NCBI GenBank assembly: GCA_038103905.1
Contig: JAYNZW010000013.1
Span: forward strand, 1-32,926
Direction: 5' to 3'
Origin: CABYIR01 sp038103905
GTDB lineage: Bacteria; Pseudomonadota; Alphaproteobacteria; Pelagibacterales; AG-422-B15
DNA length: 32,926 nucleotides
The position numbers and the translations under genes were made by a program. Positions within the stretch are counted from its first letter, which is position 1; each line of letters opens with the position of its first letter. The notes under the pieces are model-generated. The model had not been told where the DNA came from and made no database searches. It worked only from the letters and a program-made list of their open reading frames with translations. This document shows, piece by piece, positions 1-8,038 of this stretch.

Positions 1-51
1 ATCTTTGTTCCTTGGGGTTATGTAGTAAATAAGTATATTAAGTGTAAATAA
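1..51 (+). CDS. possible 3' end of an upstream gene (partial)
   Basis: Frame 1 is open from the window edge to a TAA at 49-51 and would encode a 16-residue tail (starts IFVPWGY, ends KCK). It could be the C-terminus of a gene lying outside the window. A 7-bp inverted repeat (54-60 with 90-96) follows it, compatible with a weak terminator. So short a piece can arise by chance, and no product can be named. Confidence 0.25.
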   Translation: MFVPWGYVVNKYIKCK

Positions 52-149
52 AAAAGATGTGTCGAATCAGGCAAACTGGCTCTTTCATTACATCTTAGAA
101 AATAAGAAATTATTTGAATAGTTGCAATAGTTAGAATACAAGTCTGCTG
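52..149. other. non-coding leader with a weak inverted repeat
   Basis: This spacer precedes the first complete gene. It contains an AAGATGT/ACATCTT inverted repeat (54-60 and 90-96) with a 29-base loop. No convincing promoter pair with normal spacing and no RNA gene were seen. Confidence 0.3.
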
Positions 150-425
150 ATGGATAGAATTATTAACTATATATTTGCATCATTTTTTCCTCAAACAATT
201 TCGTTCAAAACTGAAAAAATATTAAAGAACTTTGCTCTATTACTTGGAATCCTTAGCGCATTAGCAATTATTTTTGATTGGTATCCTCTTGCCATGTTTT
301 TTTCTTTTCCATTCTGTTTAATCTGGATTTATATGGCATGGCTACACACTGAGCCTCAACTAAAATGGGTGAATTTAATTTTTTTATTAATTTATCTATT
401 TGGTATTATTGGATATGTATCTTAA
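150..425 (+). CDS. small hydrophobic membrane protein, function unknown
   Basis: This 91-residue protein has about three hydrophobic segments (roughly residues 27-42, 46-63 and 73-90) separated by short polar links, so it is probably an inner-membrane protein. An aromatic stretch in the middle (IWIYMAWLH, near residue 60) is followed by the last segment. That layout loosely resembles small SemiSWEET-like or DUF6552-type membrane proteins of Alphaproteobacteria, but this is an impression, not an established match. No catalytic motif is visible. It lies 54 bases upstream of the acetyltransferase-like gene on the same strand and may be co-transcribed with the accessory genes that follow. The start is the first ATG of the open frame; no strong ribosome binding site is visible. 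Confidence 0.6.
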   Translation: MDRIINYIFASFFPQTISFKTEKILKNFALLLGILSALAIIFDWYPLAMFFSFPFCLIWIYMAWLHTEPQLKWVNLIFLLIYLFGIIGYVS

Positions 426-479
426 ATATACTCTTAAAGATAAATGAAAACTTACCCTTAGAATTTAGAGAAATATAAA

Positions 480-941
480 ATGTACAGCCGTCCAATAGTT
501 AATGATGATTTTAAAGTTCCAGAAGAGTTAATAACTGACAACTTTATATTGAAGCCTTTGTCAATAGATCATTTAGACAGTGATTATGAAGCAGTGATGA
601 AGAGTGAAGATCATCTATATAAACTAATGGATGATAGTGATTGGCCAAAAAATATGACTTTAAACGAAGATCTGGCTGATTTGGGTTGGCATGAAGTGGA
701 ATTTTCTTTGAGACACTCATTTGCGTATACCGTTCTATCACCAAAAAACGAAAAAGAAGTAATCGGCTGCTGCTATATTTATCCTTCTGATAATCCCAAA
801 TTTGAAGTTCAAGCTTACTATTGGATTAGACAGGATCTATTGAGCAGTGGTTTAGAAATCGAGCTTGGTAATACTTTTAAAACATGGCTTGAGAATTTTT
901 GGCCATTTAAGAAAATAGAATTTCCACGCAGAGATATATGA
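480..941 (+). CDS. GNAT-like N-acetyltransferase family protein
   Basis: This 153-residue protein looks like a GCN5-related acetyltransferase-fold protein. The N-terminal stretch around residues 14-45 (…LITDNFILKPLSIDHL…) is the usual 'T-x-R-L-x-L-R-P-L' type opening. A beta strand near residues 93-100 (EVIGCCYIYP) corresponds to the core strand before the acetyl-CoA site. The canonical Q/R-x-x-G-x-G/A loop is not obvious, and the C-terminal part is short, so catalytic competence is uncertain and the acceptor cannot be predicted. Its stop overlaps the start of the VOC gene by 4 bases (ATGA), which indicates translational coupling. Confidence 0.6.
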   Translation: MYSRPIVNDDFKVPEELITDNFILKPLSIDHLDSDYEAVMKSEDHLYKLMDDSDWPKNMTLNEDLADLGWHEVEFSLRHSFAYTVLSPKNEKEVIGCCYIYPSDNPKFEVQAYYWIRQDLLSSGLEIELGNTFKTWLENFWPFKKIEFPRRDI

Positions 942-1786
942 TAAATACAGTCGATCATGTCATTGTTGCTGTTGAGAACCTTGCAGAAGCTGAAAATGAT
1001 TATAAAACCATACTAGGCATCGAACCCTCATGGAGGGGAACGCATGTCGATTGGGGTACCGCCAACTCATTATTCAATTTTGATAATACATACCTAGAGC
1101 TGTTAGCTGCTACAGGTGAAGGTATGGGAGCACAGTTTGTAAGAGAAAAAATAAAACAGAATGGCGAAGGGCTTTTAGGTATTGTCTTAGGCACTAATGA
1201 ATTAGATGCTGTAAGAGATAAAATATTAAGCTTGAATTATTTCCTTCCAAACTCTACGGAAGGAGTAGGGACCAATAATGATAATTCTTCAAAAAGGACA
1301 TGGGTAAATCAATTTTTACCGAGTGAATTAAGCCGAGGTTTATTTTCTTTTATTATTCAGCACAAAGAGGGAAATTTGCCCAAAGCAGAAACTAATGAGG
1401 ACTCTCACATAAATCGTTTAGATCACATAGTTATTAAGACTAACGAGGCGGACAGCTTTATTAAAATTTATAAAGATATTTATGGAATCAGACTGGCATT
1501 AGATAAGTTTGTTGAAGCTTGGAAAAGAAGAATGCTCTTTTTTAGAGTGAATAAAACTACTATTGAAGTTATTGAAGAAAAAGATGATCAAGATAAGCCT
1601 CATGATATGTTGTGGGGATTAGCTTGGGGAGTAGACGATATCAAAAATACCAGAGATAGGTTAATCAAAAATGGCATTGAAATTTCAGAGATTAAAAATG
1701 GAGTAAAAGAAAATACTCTTGTTGCTACCATTAAGTCAAATACTCGCGGTGTTCCAACTCTCCTAATTCAGCAAGAAAATGTATAG
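938..1786 (+). CDS. two-module VOC (glyoxalase/dioxygenase superfamily) protein
   Basis: This 282-residue protein has two vicinal-oxygen-chelate halves. The first begins NTVDHVIVAVENL (residues 3-15) and the second NRLDHIVIKTNEA (159-171). Each has the opening beta strand with a His that serves as a metal ligand in this superfamily (H7, H163), and candidate acidic ligands follow at E54 and E210. The family includes glyoxalases, extradiol dioxygenases and resistance proteins. The first module resembles the glyoxalase-like domain often found as a stand-alone protein in Alphaproteobacteria. The substrate cannot be read from sequence. It overlaps the upstream acetyltransferase by 4 bases and the downstream membrane gene by 8, so the three are probably one transcript. 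Confidence 0.75.
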   Translation: MINTVDHVIVAVENLAEAENDYKTILGIEPSWRGTHVDWGTANSLFNFDNTYLELLAATGEGMGAQFVREKIKQNGEGLLGIVLGTNELDAVRDKILSLNYFLPNSTEGVGTNNDNSSKRTWVNQFLPSELSRGLFSFIIQHKEGNLPKAETNEDSHINRLDHIVIKTNEADSFIKIYKDIYGIRLALDKFVEAWKRRMLFFRVNKTTIEVIEEKDDQDKPHDMLWGLAWGVDDIKNTRDRLIKNGIEISEIKNGVKENTLVATIKSNTRGVPTLLIQQENV

Positions 1787-2120
1787 AGAGTCATTTCATT
1801 TATTGTTTTGGGCTTTTGGAATACTTGTAGTTATTTTAGTAGATGAAATTGCTAATAATAATTTTTCAAATATTTTCAGAGCAATCAATATATTTCATTT
1901 TGGATTAATAATTTTTTGGATTATAGGAGCTTTTGTAAAGCCTATTCGATTAATTTCATTATGGAGCTTATTTATATTTTTAACAGTAATAGCTATTCTA
2001 AGAATATCAAGCATTGCTCTAAATGGCTTTCCAGACTTCATGACTATCGTGTATTTGACTTTTGAAATTTTTGGTTCAGCTATTTCTTTATGGCTTATTA
2101 AAGGAATGAAAAAAAAATAG
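1779..2120 (+). CDS. small four-segment membrane protein, function unknown
   Basis: This 113-residue protein has four hydrophobic segments (approximately residues 5-22, 38-55, 60-78 and 88-107) with short loops and a basic C-terminus (GMKKK), the layout of a small polytopic inner-membrane protein. No family motif was recognised. Its start lies inside the last codons of the VOC gene (8-base overlap), which suggests coupled expression. It is followed by an inverted repeat before the glutathione transferase-like gene. It is a credible gene because of the coupling and the sustained transmembrane pattern. Confidence 0.6.
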   Translation: MYRESFHLLFWAFGILVVILVDEIANNNFSNIFRAINIFHFGLIIFWIIGAFVKPIRLISLWSLFIFLTVIAILRISSIALNGFPDFMTIVYLTFEIFGSAISLWLIKGMKKK

Positions 2121-2137
2121 CCTTATTTATAAACCAG

Positions 2138-2163
2138 TACCATTGATATATATTATAATGGTA
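2138..2163. repeat. inverted repeat TACCATT…AATGGTA in the spacer before the GST gene
   Basis: Seven perfectly complementary bases (2138-2144 and 2157-2163) flank a 12-base AT-rich loop. The repeat ends 13 bases before the ATG at 2177. No T-run follows on the plus strand, so it is a poor intrinsic terminator. It could be a small hairpin in the leader or an operator. A TATAAT sequence (2154-2159) overlaps the right arm. Confidence 0.35.
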
Positions 2164-2176
2164 ACTTATATTAAAC

Positions 2177-3299
2177 ATGATAAATAAAGTCACCCTATAC
2201 GGTTCAAATATATCTTACTTCACAGGTAAAATGGAAAACTACTTTCGTGTAAGAAGAATTCCATATGAATTTAAAAATATGCAGTTTCCAGCTTTTGAAA
2301 AAGAAATGGAAAAAAATGTAGGTGTTATGCAGATGCCTGCAGTTGTTCTTAGTGATGGTCGATGGATGACAGATACGACCAAAATGATTCAATGGTTTGA
2401 GAATGAGATAAATGATAATAAAATAATACCAAGAGATCCTTTACAAGCTTTCTTCTGTTTTTTATTGGAAGATTGGGCTGATGAGTGGTGGTGGAGAACT
2501 GCCATGCATTATCGTTGGCATTACAGTGAAGGGGCTCGATTTGCCTCTTGGCATTTGGCAAATGAAAATTTAAGCACGATTCCTTTACCAGTTTGGATTA
2601 AAAGAAGATTTATACAATATCGACAAAGAAGTGGTTATACGACTGGAGATGGTATTACAAAAGAAAATATAAAAGCAGTAGAAGAAGATTTTAAAAATTT
2701 ACTCTCAAATTTAGATAATATATTCTCTAGCAGAAAATTTTTATTAGGAGAAGATCCAACGCTTGCAGATATTGGATTTTCAGGTCCTTTTTTTCGTCAT
2801 TTTGCTCTAGATCCTGTTCCACTTGAGATAATTAAACAGCAATATCCTCATGTATTAAATTGGGTTTATAACTTGTGGAATGCTAAAATTACACAAAACA
2901 AAGTTAATTTAGTGAATGGTATTCCTGATGATTTATACCCATTAATGAACGAAGTTGGAAGATTGTATTTGCCTTATTTAAACGCAAATGTAAATGCCGT
3001 CAAAAAAGATCATAAATTTTTTGATGTAAATGTTGGAGATATTTCATTTAAAAAAGCTCGTTATTCGAGATATCGAGTTTGGTGCTTGAGCGAGATTAGA
3101 AATCACTATAATAATTTAGATAGTCAAACTAAAGAAAGAGTAAAAAAAATATTAGTGGAAACAAATTGTTGGTCTCCAATGTGGTCTCATGAAAAGTTGC
3201 CATTACTTAAAGATCAAGATAAGCTCNNNNNNNNNNGATAAGCTCCTTCCGTTTTATGCTGATACCAAAATGATTGGTGTTAATGAACCAAAAAAATAA
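2177..3299 (+). CDS. glutathione S-transferase family protein, interrupted by a 10-N assembly gap
   Basis: The N-terminal thioredoxin-fold half (residues 5-80) begins VTLYGSNISYFTGKMENYFR and has the cis-proline motif QMPAVV (Pro54) that contacts glutathione in this family. An all-helical C-terminal half follows (…LLGEDPTLADIGFSGPFFRHF…, about residues 188-210) and a further roughly 150-residue extension, longer than a classic 200-220-residue GST. The substrate is unknown. As written, the frame runs into Ns at 3227-3236 and then an artificial TAA at 3239-3241. Nine identical bases (GATAAGCTC) flank the Ns. Collapsing that overlap restores one uninterrupted frame ending LPFYADTK…NEPKK and a TAA at 3297-3299, giving 367 residues. 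The break is therefore probably a scaffolding artefact, not a real disruption. Confidence 0.8.
3227..3236. other. 10-N scaffold gap flanked by a 9-bp direct repeat
   Basis: The Ns separate two copies of GATAAGCTC (3218-3226 and 3237-3245). The two contig ends therefore overlap by nine bases, so the gap probably has no missing sequence and should be closed by merging the copies. Confidence 0.85.
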
Positions 3300-3320
3300 T
3301 TTTTTAAAAATTAATTATCT

Positions 3321-4202
3321 ATGAATTCTTCAGAATTTAATAAAGGTATAATGTTAGCTGCAACTGGATCATTCTGGTGGGGTGTTTTAGGTGTTATTTA
3401 TTTTGAATATATTTCATTTGTTGGACACATAGAAGCTGTTCTGCATAGGGCTATATGGACTTCGCTTTTCCTAGTTTTGACAACATCTTTTCTATCTAAA
3501 TGGCATATTTTTTATGAAATTGTTAATAATCGAAGAAATTTGATTACTTTATTTTTTTCAGGTCTTCTTATTTTTATAAATTGGGCTGTATGGATTTACG
3601 CTGTCTCATCTGATCAAATAATTAATGCAAGTTTTGGTTATTTTATTATGCCAATTTTAAGTGTCTTTCTTGGGTATATTTTTTTTAAAGAAGAACTTAA
3701 TACAAAACGCATCATTTCAATTTGTTTTGTTATAGGGTCGATCATTTTTTTATTAATATTTAATTTACAATCACTTCCTTGGGTGGGATTAATTGTTGCT
3801 CTAAGTTGGGGGTTTTATAATTTGCTCAGAAAAAAAATCAGTGTAGATACAGATATTGGATTATTAGTTGAAAGTTTATTCATGCTTCCTTTTGCTCTTG
3901 TTGCATTTTTTATGTTAGCAAGTAATGGATATAATGATTTTGCTTACTCTAATATTTCATTGAGCTTGATACTCTTACTGGCTGGCCCTATGACTGTCAT
4001 TCCATTGTTTTTATATGTAAAGGGAGTTGAGTTAAGTGGCCTGGGTGCATCTGGAATGATATTCTATATCACTCCAACATTTCAGTTTCTATTAGGCTAT
4101 TTTTATTATGATGAGCAGTTTTCAATAATTAAATTGATTAGTTTTGTTATTATTTGGCTAGCTGTTATTGTTTATCTAAGAGATTTGTATGAAAGCAATT
4201 AA
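3321..4202 (+). CDS. rarD: RarD-like EamA/DMT-family transporter
   Basis: This 293-residue, strongly hydrophobic protein has about ten transmembrane segments, the two-times-five layout of the drug/metabolite transporter superfamily. The opening (NKGIMLAATGSFWWGVLGVIYF) and the motif HIEAVLHRAIWTSLFL around residues 37-52 are typical of the RarD branch. The section around INWAVWIYAVSSDQIINASFGYFI (about 86-110) also matches RarD proteins. These are inner-membrane exporters or permeases of undetermined substrate, originally linked to chloramphenicol sensitivity. The gene lies just after the GST gene in the same orientation and 20 bases before the next gene. Family assignment is confident; the transported compound is not inferable. 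Confidence 0.85.
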   Translation: MNSSEFNKGIMLAATGSFWWGVLGVIYFEYISFVGHIEAVLHRAIWTSLFLVLTTSFLSKWHIFYEIVNNRRNLITLFFSGLLIFINWAVWIYAVSSDQIINASFGYFIMPILSVFLGYIFFKEELNTKRIISICFVIGSIIFLLIFNLQSLPWVGLIVALSWGFYNLLRKKISVDTDIGLLVESLFMLPFALVAFFMLASNGYNDFAYSNISLSLILLLAGPMTVIPLFLYVKGVELSGLGASGMIFYITPTFQFLLGYFYYDEQFSIIKLISFVIIWLAVIVYLRDLYESN

Positions 4203-4222
4203 AATGTATCTGATTAATTATT

Positions 4223-4864
4223 ATGAAGGATAAATATCTTGTTTTAGGTTCCACAGGCCTTGTTGGAAATAGATTGATTCAACATTTAAGTAGAAATAAT
4301 TTAGAAGCAATTGCTTTAACTCGCCGTAAGATTAAAAATTTACCAAATAATATAAATGAACTTATCATTGATTTTAATTCATCATTAAAAGAAGTTTCTC
4401 TTCCAGAATGTGACCATTTATGTGTATGCATGGGGACCACAATTAAAAACGCTGGAAGCAGAGAAGGGTTTAAAAAAGTAGACTTAGATTATTGTGTTAA
4501 TATTGCTATAAGAGCTCAAAAAAGTGGAGTTAGTCAAATTTCAATCATCTCTTCAATTGGTGCAAATGATCAATCAAGAAATTTTTATTTAAGAGTTAAA
4601 GGTATGCTTATTAAAAAAATACTAACTATGGGTTTTGATACGGTAAATATTTATCTTCCTGGACTCTTAATTGGCAAAAGAAACGAAAAAAGATTTTTAG
4701 AAAGCATTGGTCAAAAAATAGCCCCAATAATTGATCAATTATTAGTAGGTAAAATGAAAAAATATCGTAGTATAAAAGCTGATTCTATTGCAGCTCATAT
4801 GATTAGGTCAAAGACGAAGGGAGTAAATTATTTTTATTATGAGGATATTATGAATGAAAAATAA
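4223..4864 (+). CDS. NAD(P)-binding atypical SDR (HTATIP2/TIP30-like)
   Basis: This 213-residue protein has a Rossmann fold. The dinucleotide-binding motif GSTGLVG is at residues 9-15, after the first beta strand YLVLG. A Y-x-x-x-K catalytic pair is present in NFYLRVKG (about residues 120-127), preceded by a Ser-rich strand (SIISSIGAN). This pattern suits the atypical short-chain dehydrogenases related to HTATIP2/TIP30 and bacterial 'NAD(P)H-binding' proteins. The substrate is unknown. Its 3' end overlaps the DNA alkyltransferase start by 11 bases, so the two are co-translated. The role could be redox or regulatory; nothing in the context decides. Confidence 0.75.
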   Translation: MKDKYLVLGSTGLVGNRLIQHLSRNNLEAIALTRRKIKNLPNNINELIIDFNSSLKEVSLPECDHLCVCMGTTIKNAGSREGFKKVDLDYCVNIAIRAQKSGVSQISIISSIGANDQSRNFYLRVKGMLIKKILTMGFDTVNIYLPGLLIGKRNEKRFLESIGQKIAPIIDQLLVGKMKKYRSIKADSIAAHMIRSKTKGVNYFYYEDIMNEK

Positions 4865-5141
4865 AATTAAGTTATATGGAACAAATTTTCAAAAAAAAGT
4901 ATGGAATGAGATTTCAAAGATTCCGAAGGGTAAAGTCAGAACATATAAAGAGTTAGCAAAATTAATAGGAAAGCCAAAATCATCAAGAGCGGTTGCCAAT
5001 GCATGTGGAAAAAATCCTTACCCAATAAAAATTCCTTGTCATAGAGTTATACGATCAGACGGCAGCCTTGGAGGGTATAGTGGAAAAGGGGGTATTAAAA
5101 CAAAAAAAAATCTTCTCAAAAAAGAAGGTGTAATTATATAA
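4854..5141 (+). CDS. ogt: methylated-DNA-[protein]-cysteine S-methyltransferase, catalytic domain only
   Basis: This 95-residue protein corresponds to the C-terminal DNA-binding and catalytic domain of O6-alkylguanine DNA alkyltransferases. It moves the alkyl group from damaged guanine to its own cysteine. The active-site motif PCHRV is intact with Cys62, and the helix carrying the arginine finger reads SSRAVANA (Arg45). The presence of Cys instead of Trp in P-C-H-R-V separates it from alkyltransferase-like (ATL) proteins, which bind but cannot repair. The usual N-terminal RNase H-like domain (about 60-80 residues) is absent, so this is a minimal form. It overlaps the upstream gene by 11 bases. 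Symbol ogt is used in a generic sense. Confidence 0.85.
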   Translation: MKNKIKLYGTNFQKKVWNEISKIPKGKVRTYKELAKLIGKPKSSRAVANACGKNPYPIKIPCHRVIRSDGSLGGYSGKGGIKTKKNLLKKEGVII

Positions 5142-5274
5142 ATTTAGCAAACATCAAGGTAAGCGGCAGAAAAGCACTTATACTGCTGAAATATGAGATA
5201 ATCTTATAATAAATTCTAATTTATCTATAAGCTTTGGGTGGAAAAATAGATATTTATGAATTATAAACCGAGCC
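5142..5274. promoter_or_regulatory. spacer with a possible panB promoter
   Basis: This 133-base gap is the longest plus-strand spacer between complete genes. It contains a perfect TATAAT at 5205-5210, about 65 bases before the panB ATG, which could be a -10 box. The matching -35 region (around 5181-5188) is poor. No riboswitch or RNA gene was recognised. A real promoter is likely somewhere here because panB opens a new four-gene run. Confidence 0.3.
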
Positions 5275-6096
5275 ATGAAGAGAAAATCTGTCATCGACAT
5301 TAAAGAAATGAAGTCAAAGTCACCTATTGTGTGTTTGACAGCATATACTGCTACAATTGGACGCTTCTTAGACAGTGAAGCTGATTTACTTTTGGTTGGA
5401 GATTCGCTTGGAATGGTCCTATATGATCATGAAAATACTCTCACAGTAACTTTGCAGCAAATGATTAACCATGCACAAGCTGTAGTTAAATCCACTTCTA
5501 AAGCGTGTGTTGTTACTGATATGCCATTTGGAACATATGAAGAGTCAGTTGATGTAGCATTTAAAAATGCCGCAAAGGTTATGAAAGAGACCAATTGTTC
5601 AGCAATTAAGTTAGAAGGTGGTCAGAGCATGTTTGATACAGTAAATTATCTCACTGATCGTGGAATACCTGTGATGGGACATATAGGATTACAGCCTCAA
5701 AGTGTATTAGTTGATGGAGGCTATAAGATAAAGGGAAGAAATAAGTTTGAGTGGACAAAATTTATTGATGATGCAAGAGCATTAGAGGAAGCAGGAGCAT
5801 TCTCTGTTGTTTTAGAGGGAATGGCAGAGCCATTGGCTGCAGAAATTACTGAATCGATTTCAATTCCAACAATTGGCATTGGAGCTTCGTCTAAATGTGA
5901 TGGGCAGATATTAGTTACTGAGGATATGATTGGTTTAACAGATGTATCTGCTAAATTTGTTAAACAATATATAAATATTGGTGAATTAATTAAAAGCGCA
6001 GCAGTAGAATATCGTAAAGAAGTAGTGAATAGGGATTTTCCAACAAAAGATCATGTTTATGGAATGAAACCGACAATTGTTAAAGAAGAAAAGTAA
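5275..6096 (+). CDS. panB: 3-methyl-2-oxobutanoate hydroxymethyltransferase (ketopantoate hydroxymethyltransferase)
   Basis: PanB transfers a hydroxymethyl group from 5,10-methylene-tetrahydrofolate to alpha-ketoisovalerate, the first committed step of pantothenate and coenzyme A synthesis, in the cytoplasm. The 273-residue protein is full length for the family. Metal-binding acids are at D43 (VGDSLGM), D82 (VTDMPFG) and E114 (KLEGG), and the general base is E181 (VVLEGM); these match the positions known for the enzyme. The region MGHIGLQPQSV is also diagnostic. It is the first gene of a run with the TPR protein, bamB and der, an order seen in other Alphaproteobacteria. No panC is present in the window. 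Confidence 0.97.
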   Translation: MKRKSVIDIKEMKSKSPIVCLTAYTATIGRFLDSEADLLLVGDSLGMVLYDHENTLTVTLQQMINHAQAVVKSTSKACVVTDMPFGTYEESVDVAFKNAAKVMKETNCSAIKLEGGQSMFDTVNYLTDRGIPVMGHIGLQPQSVLVDGGYKIKGRNKFEWTKFIDDARALEEAGAFSVVLEGMAEPLAAEITESISIPTIGIGASSKCDGQILVTEDMIGLTDVSAKFVKQYINIGELIKSAAVEYRKEVVNRDFPTKDHVYGMKPTIVKEEK

Positions 6097-6104
6097 ATTT
6101 AGTT

Positions 6105-6734
6105 ATGGCAAATATATTTAGAGAAGTTGACGAAGATATTAGAAAAGAACGATACATAAATCTATTTCGTAAATATGGTATTTATGCAATAGCTTTTATT
6201 ATAGTTATTGTTGGAACGCTTGCTGGAATACAGTTTTATTCGAGTTATCAGACGAACAAAAATGAAATTCTTTTCGCTGAATATATCAATATTATTGAAA
6301 CAAACTCAGATAATGCTCTGGAAGAGCTTTCAAACTCAAGCAATTCTTCAAATTCGTTTCTTAATGGAATGAATCTTTTAAAAAGGACTGATTTACTTAT
6401 TGCAGCTGATCAAGTTGAGGAAGCTACAGTACTATTAAAGGATGCTATTGATGGTAAAAATCTGAACAAGATTCATCACGATGTGGCTATTTATAAGCTC
6501 TTAATGATCAATATTGAGTCTTTGAATCTTGAAGAAATAAAATTGTATCAAAATAAACTCATTTCAGAGGTAGATGCTTTCTATTTGATAGAAGAACTGG
6601 TGGCAATAAAGTTCCTTATTGAAGGAAAAAATGATGAAGCTATAAAAAAATTAACTGAATTATCAGTTAATAATAATGTTCCAATTGAAATTAAAAATCG
6701 ATCAGCAGTATTTATTAAGATTGCTAATCAATGA
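6105..6734 (+). CDS. membrane-anchored TPR-like (YfgM-type) protein
   Basis: This 209-residue protein has a short cytoplasmic N-terminus (MANIFREVDEDIRKERY), one transmembrane helix at about residues 25-46, and a periplasmic helical domain with TPR-like helix pairs (roughly 55-205). This is the tetratricopeptide-like layout of the YfgM/DUF2133 type, which usually sits beside bamB and der and is thought to help periplasmic chaperones and the Sec translocon. A low-complexity Ser/Asn stretch lies near residues 77-85. The gene starts 8 bases after panB and overlaps bamB by 4 bases, so it belongs to the same operon. Family assignment rests on layout and context more than on motifs. Confidence 0.8.
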   Translation: MANIFREVDEDIRKERYINLFRKYGIYAIAFIIVIVGTLAGIQFYSSYQTNKNEILFAEYINIIETNSDNALEELSNSSNSSNSFLNGMNLLKRTDLLIAADQVEEATVLLKDAIDGKNLNKIHHDVAIYKLLMINIESLNLEEIKLYQNKLISEVDAFYLIEELVAIKFLIEGKNDEAIKKLTELSVNNNVPIEIKNRSAVFIKIANQ

Positions 6735-8038
6735 AAAAATTAAATAGTTTTTTACTTTTATTTTTTATCAGTATCACTTTTTTGAAATGTGCTTCAAAAG
6801 AGGCTATTGAGAAAGTTAATGAAGATACATTTGAAGTATTAACTTACAGTGCAGAACTTTCAGAGACAATAACATTAGACATTTCTGAGATAGTCTTAGG
6901 AAAATCTAAAGAATATAAATATTGGACAAAAAACTATCAGAATCCACAGAATAATATAACACACATAAAAACAACTGCATCATTTAAAGACAAGAAAAAA
7001 ATATTCTCAGGTTCATCAAGCTATATCAACTTAATTCAACCGATTTATTTTGAAGGCAACTTATGTCATGTTCAGAAAAAAGGTTTTCTAGTATGTAAGA
7101 GGGTAGAAGATAAAGAAGAGATTATTAATATAGATATAAAAAATGAGGGGATTGAAAAATACGAAGTTGTAAGAGGTGGAATAACTTATTTTGATAATAC
7201 CATTATCTTTGTTGATGCCTATGGTCAGATTAAATCTATTGATATAAAAAATTCTAAGATTAATTGGGAAACACAAATTGATTTCCCAATTCTTTCAGCT
7301 CCATTAATATATAGAGATCAAGTTTTTTTCATTTCAGCAGATAATAGAATTTTTTCACTATCATTTAATACCGGTGAAATTCAATGGTCATTTCAAACAA
7401 TAGAAGAGTCTAAAAAGAATTTATTTACAGCATCACCTGTTGCAATAGAAAATATTATAATAGCTCCATTTAGTAATGGTGAAATAATTGCTTTCAAATT
7501 TGACGATGGCCAACCATTGTGGTCTGAAAATACAGCAAAAATATCAATAATATCGAATTTCGATTTAAGAGATATAACGGCAAACCCAGTAATTTCTGGA
7601 AATAATATCTTCTCACTCAGTAGTAATGGTCGCCTAATATCAAATAGTGTTATAAATGGTGCTAGAAATTGGAATATTGATATATCTGGATCACAAACTC
7701 CAATTATTTCAGGAAATCAGATTTATCTAATTGATAATGAGGCAAGAGTAATATGTATTAATAAATCTACAGGAGAAATCTATTGGATAAGAGAACTTGA
7801 AAAACATAGAAGGGGAACAGACTCAAAAAATCTAAACTTATGGACAGGCCCATACCTAATTAATGAATATTTATATTTAATATCTTATTTTGGAGATATT
7901 TTAACTATATCACCTTTTAATGGGGAGATACTAGATGAAGGTAAATTAGGAGTAAAAAATATTTATTCTCCACTAATAGTTCTTAGTGATCAAATTTTTG
8001 TAACAGATGAAAAAGCAAACATTTATAGACTCAGATGA
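6731..8038 (+). CDS. bamB: outer membrane protein assembly factor BamB (PQQ-repeat beta-propeller lipoprotein)
   Basis: BamB is a periplasmic lipoprotein subunit of the BAM complex that inserts beta-barrel proteins into the outer membrane. The 435-residue protein opens with a signal sequence ending at Cys20. Repeated PQQ-like blades follow, each with a G-x-I-x-W signature (KINWETQI, GEIQWSFQ, GQPLWSEN, GARNWNID, GEIYWIRE), consistent with a beta propeller. The lipobox (F-L-K-C) is unusual because the residue before Cys is Lys rather than Gly/Ala/Ser, so lipidation is likely but not certain. It is coupled to the TPR gene by a 4-base overlap, and its last 32 bases overlap the der gene in another frame. 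LptD, a BAM client, is encoded later in the window. Confidence 0.9.
   Translation: MKKLNSFLLLFFISITFLKCASKEAIEKVNEDTFEVLTYSAELSETITLDISEIVLGKSKEYKYWTKNYQNPQNNITHIKTTASFKDKKKIFSGSSSYINLIQPIYFEGNLCHVQKKGFLVCKRVEDKEEIINIDIKNEGIEKYEVVRGGITYFDNTIIFVDAYGQIKSIDIKNSKINWETQIDFPILSAPLIYRDQVFFISADNRIFSLSFNTGEIQWSFQTIEESKKNLFTASPVAIENIIIAPFSNGEIIAFKFDDGQPLWSENTAKISIISNFDLRDITANPVISGNNIFSLSSNGRLISNSVINGARNWNIDISGSQTPIISGNQIYLIDNEARVICINKSTGEIYWIRELEKHRRGTDSKNLNLWTGPYLINEYLYLISYFGDILTISPFNGEILDEGKLGVKNIYSPLIVLSDQIFVTDEKANIYRLR

Noticed and set aside
544..1194. Antisense open frames opposite the acetyltransferase and VOC genes
   Set aside because: They are short, lack family features and lie wholly opposite well-supported genes; AT-rich sequence yields such shadows.
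3227..3299. A genuine premature stop or pseudogene in the GST gene
   Set aside because: The stop is created by the Ns and the duplicated 9-bp flank; merging the overlap gives a clean frame.
4854..5141. Alkyltransferase-like (ATL) non-catalytic protein
   Set aside because: The active-site motif has Cys62 (PCHRV), whereas ATL proteins have Trp there.
5142..5274. Riboswitch or small RNA before panB
   Set aside because: Only short, weak complementarities are present, and no known riboswitch core was recognised.
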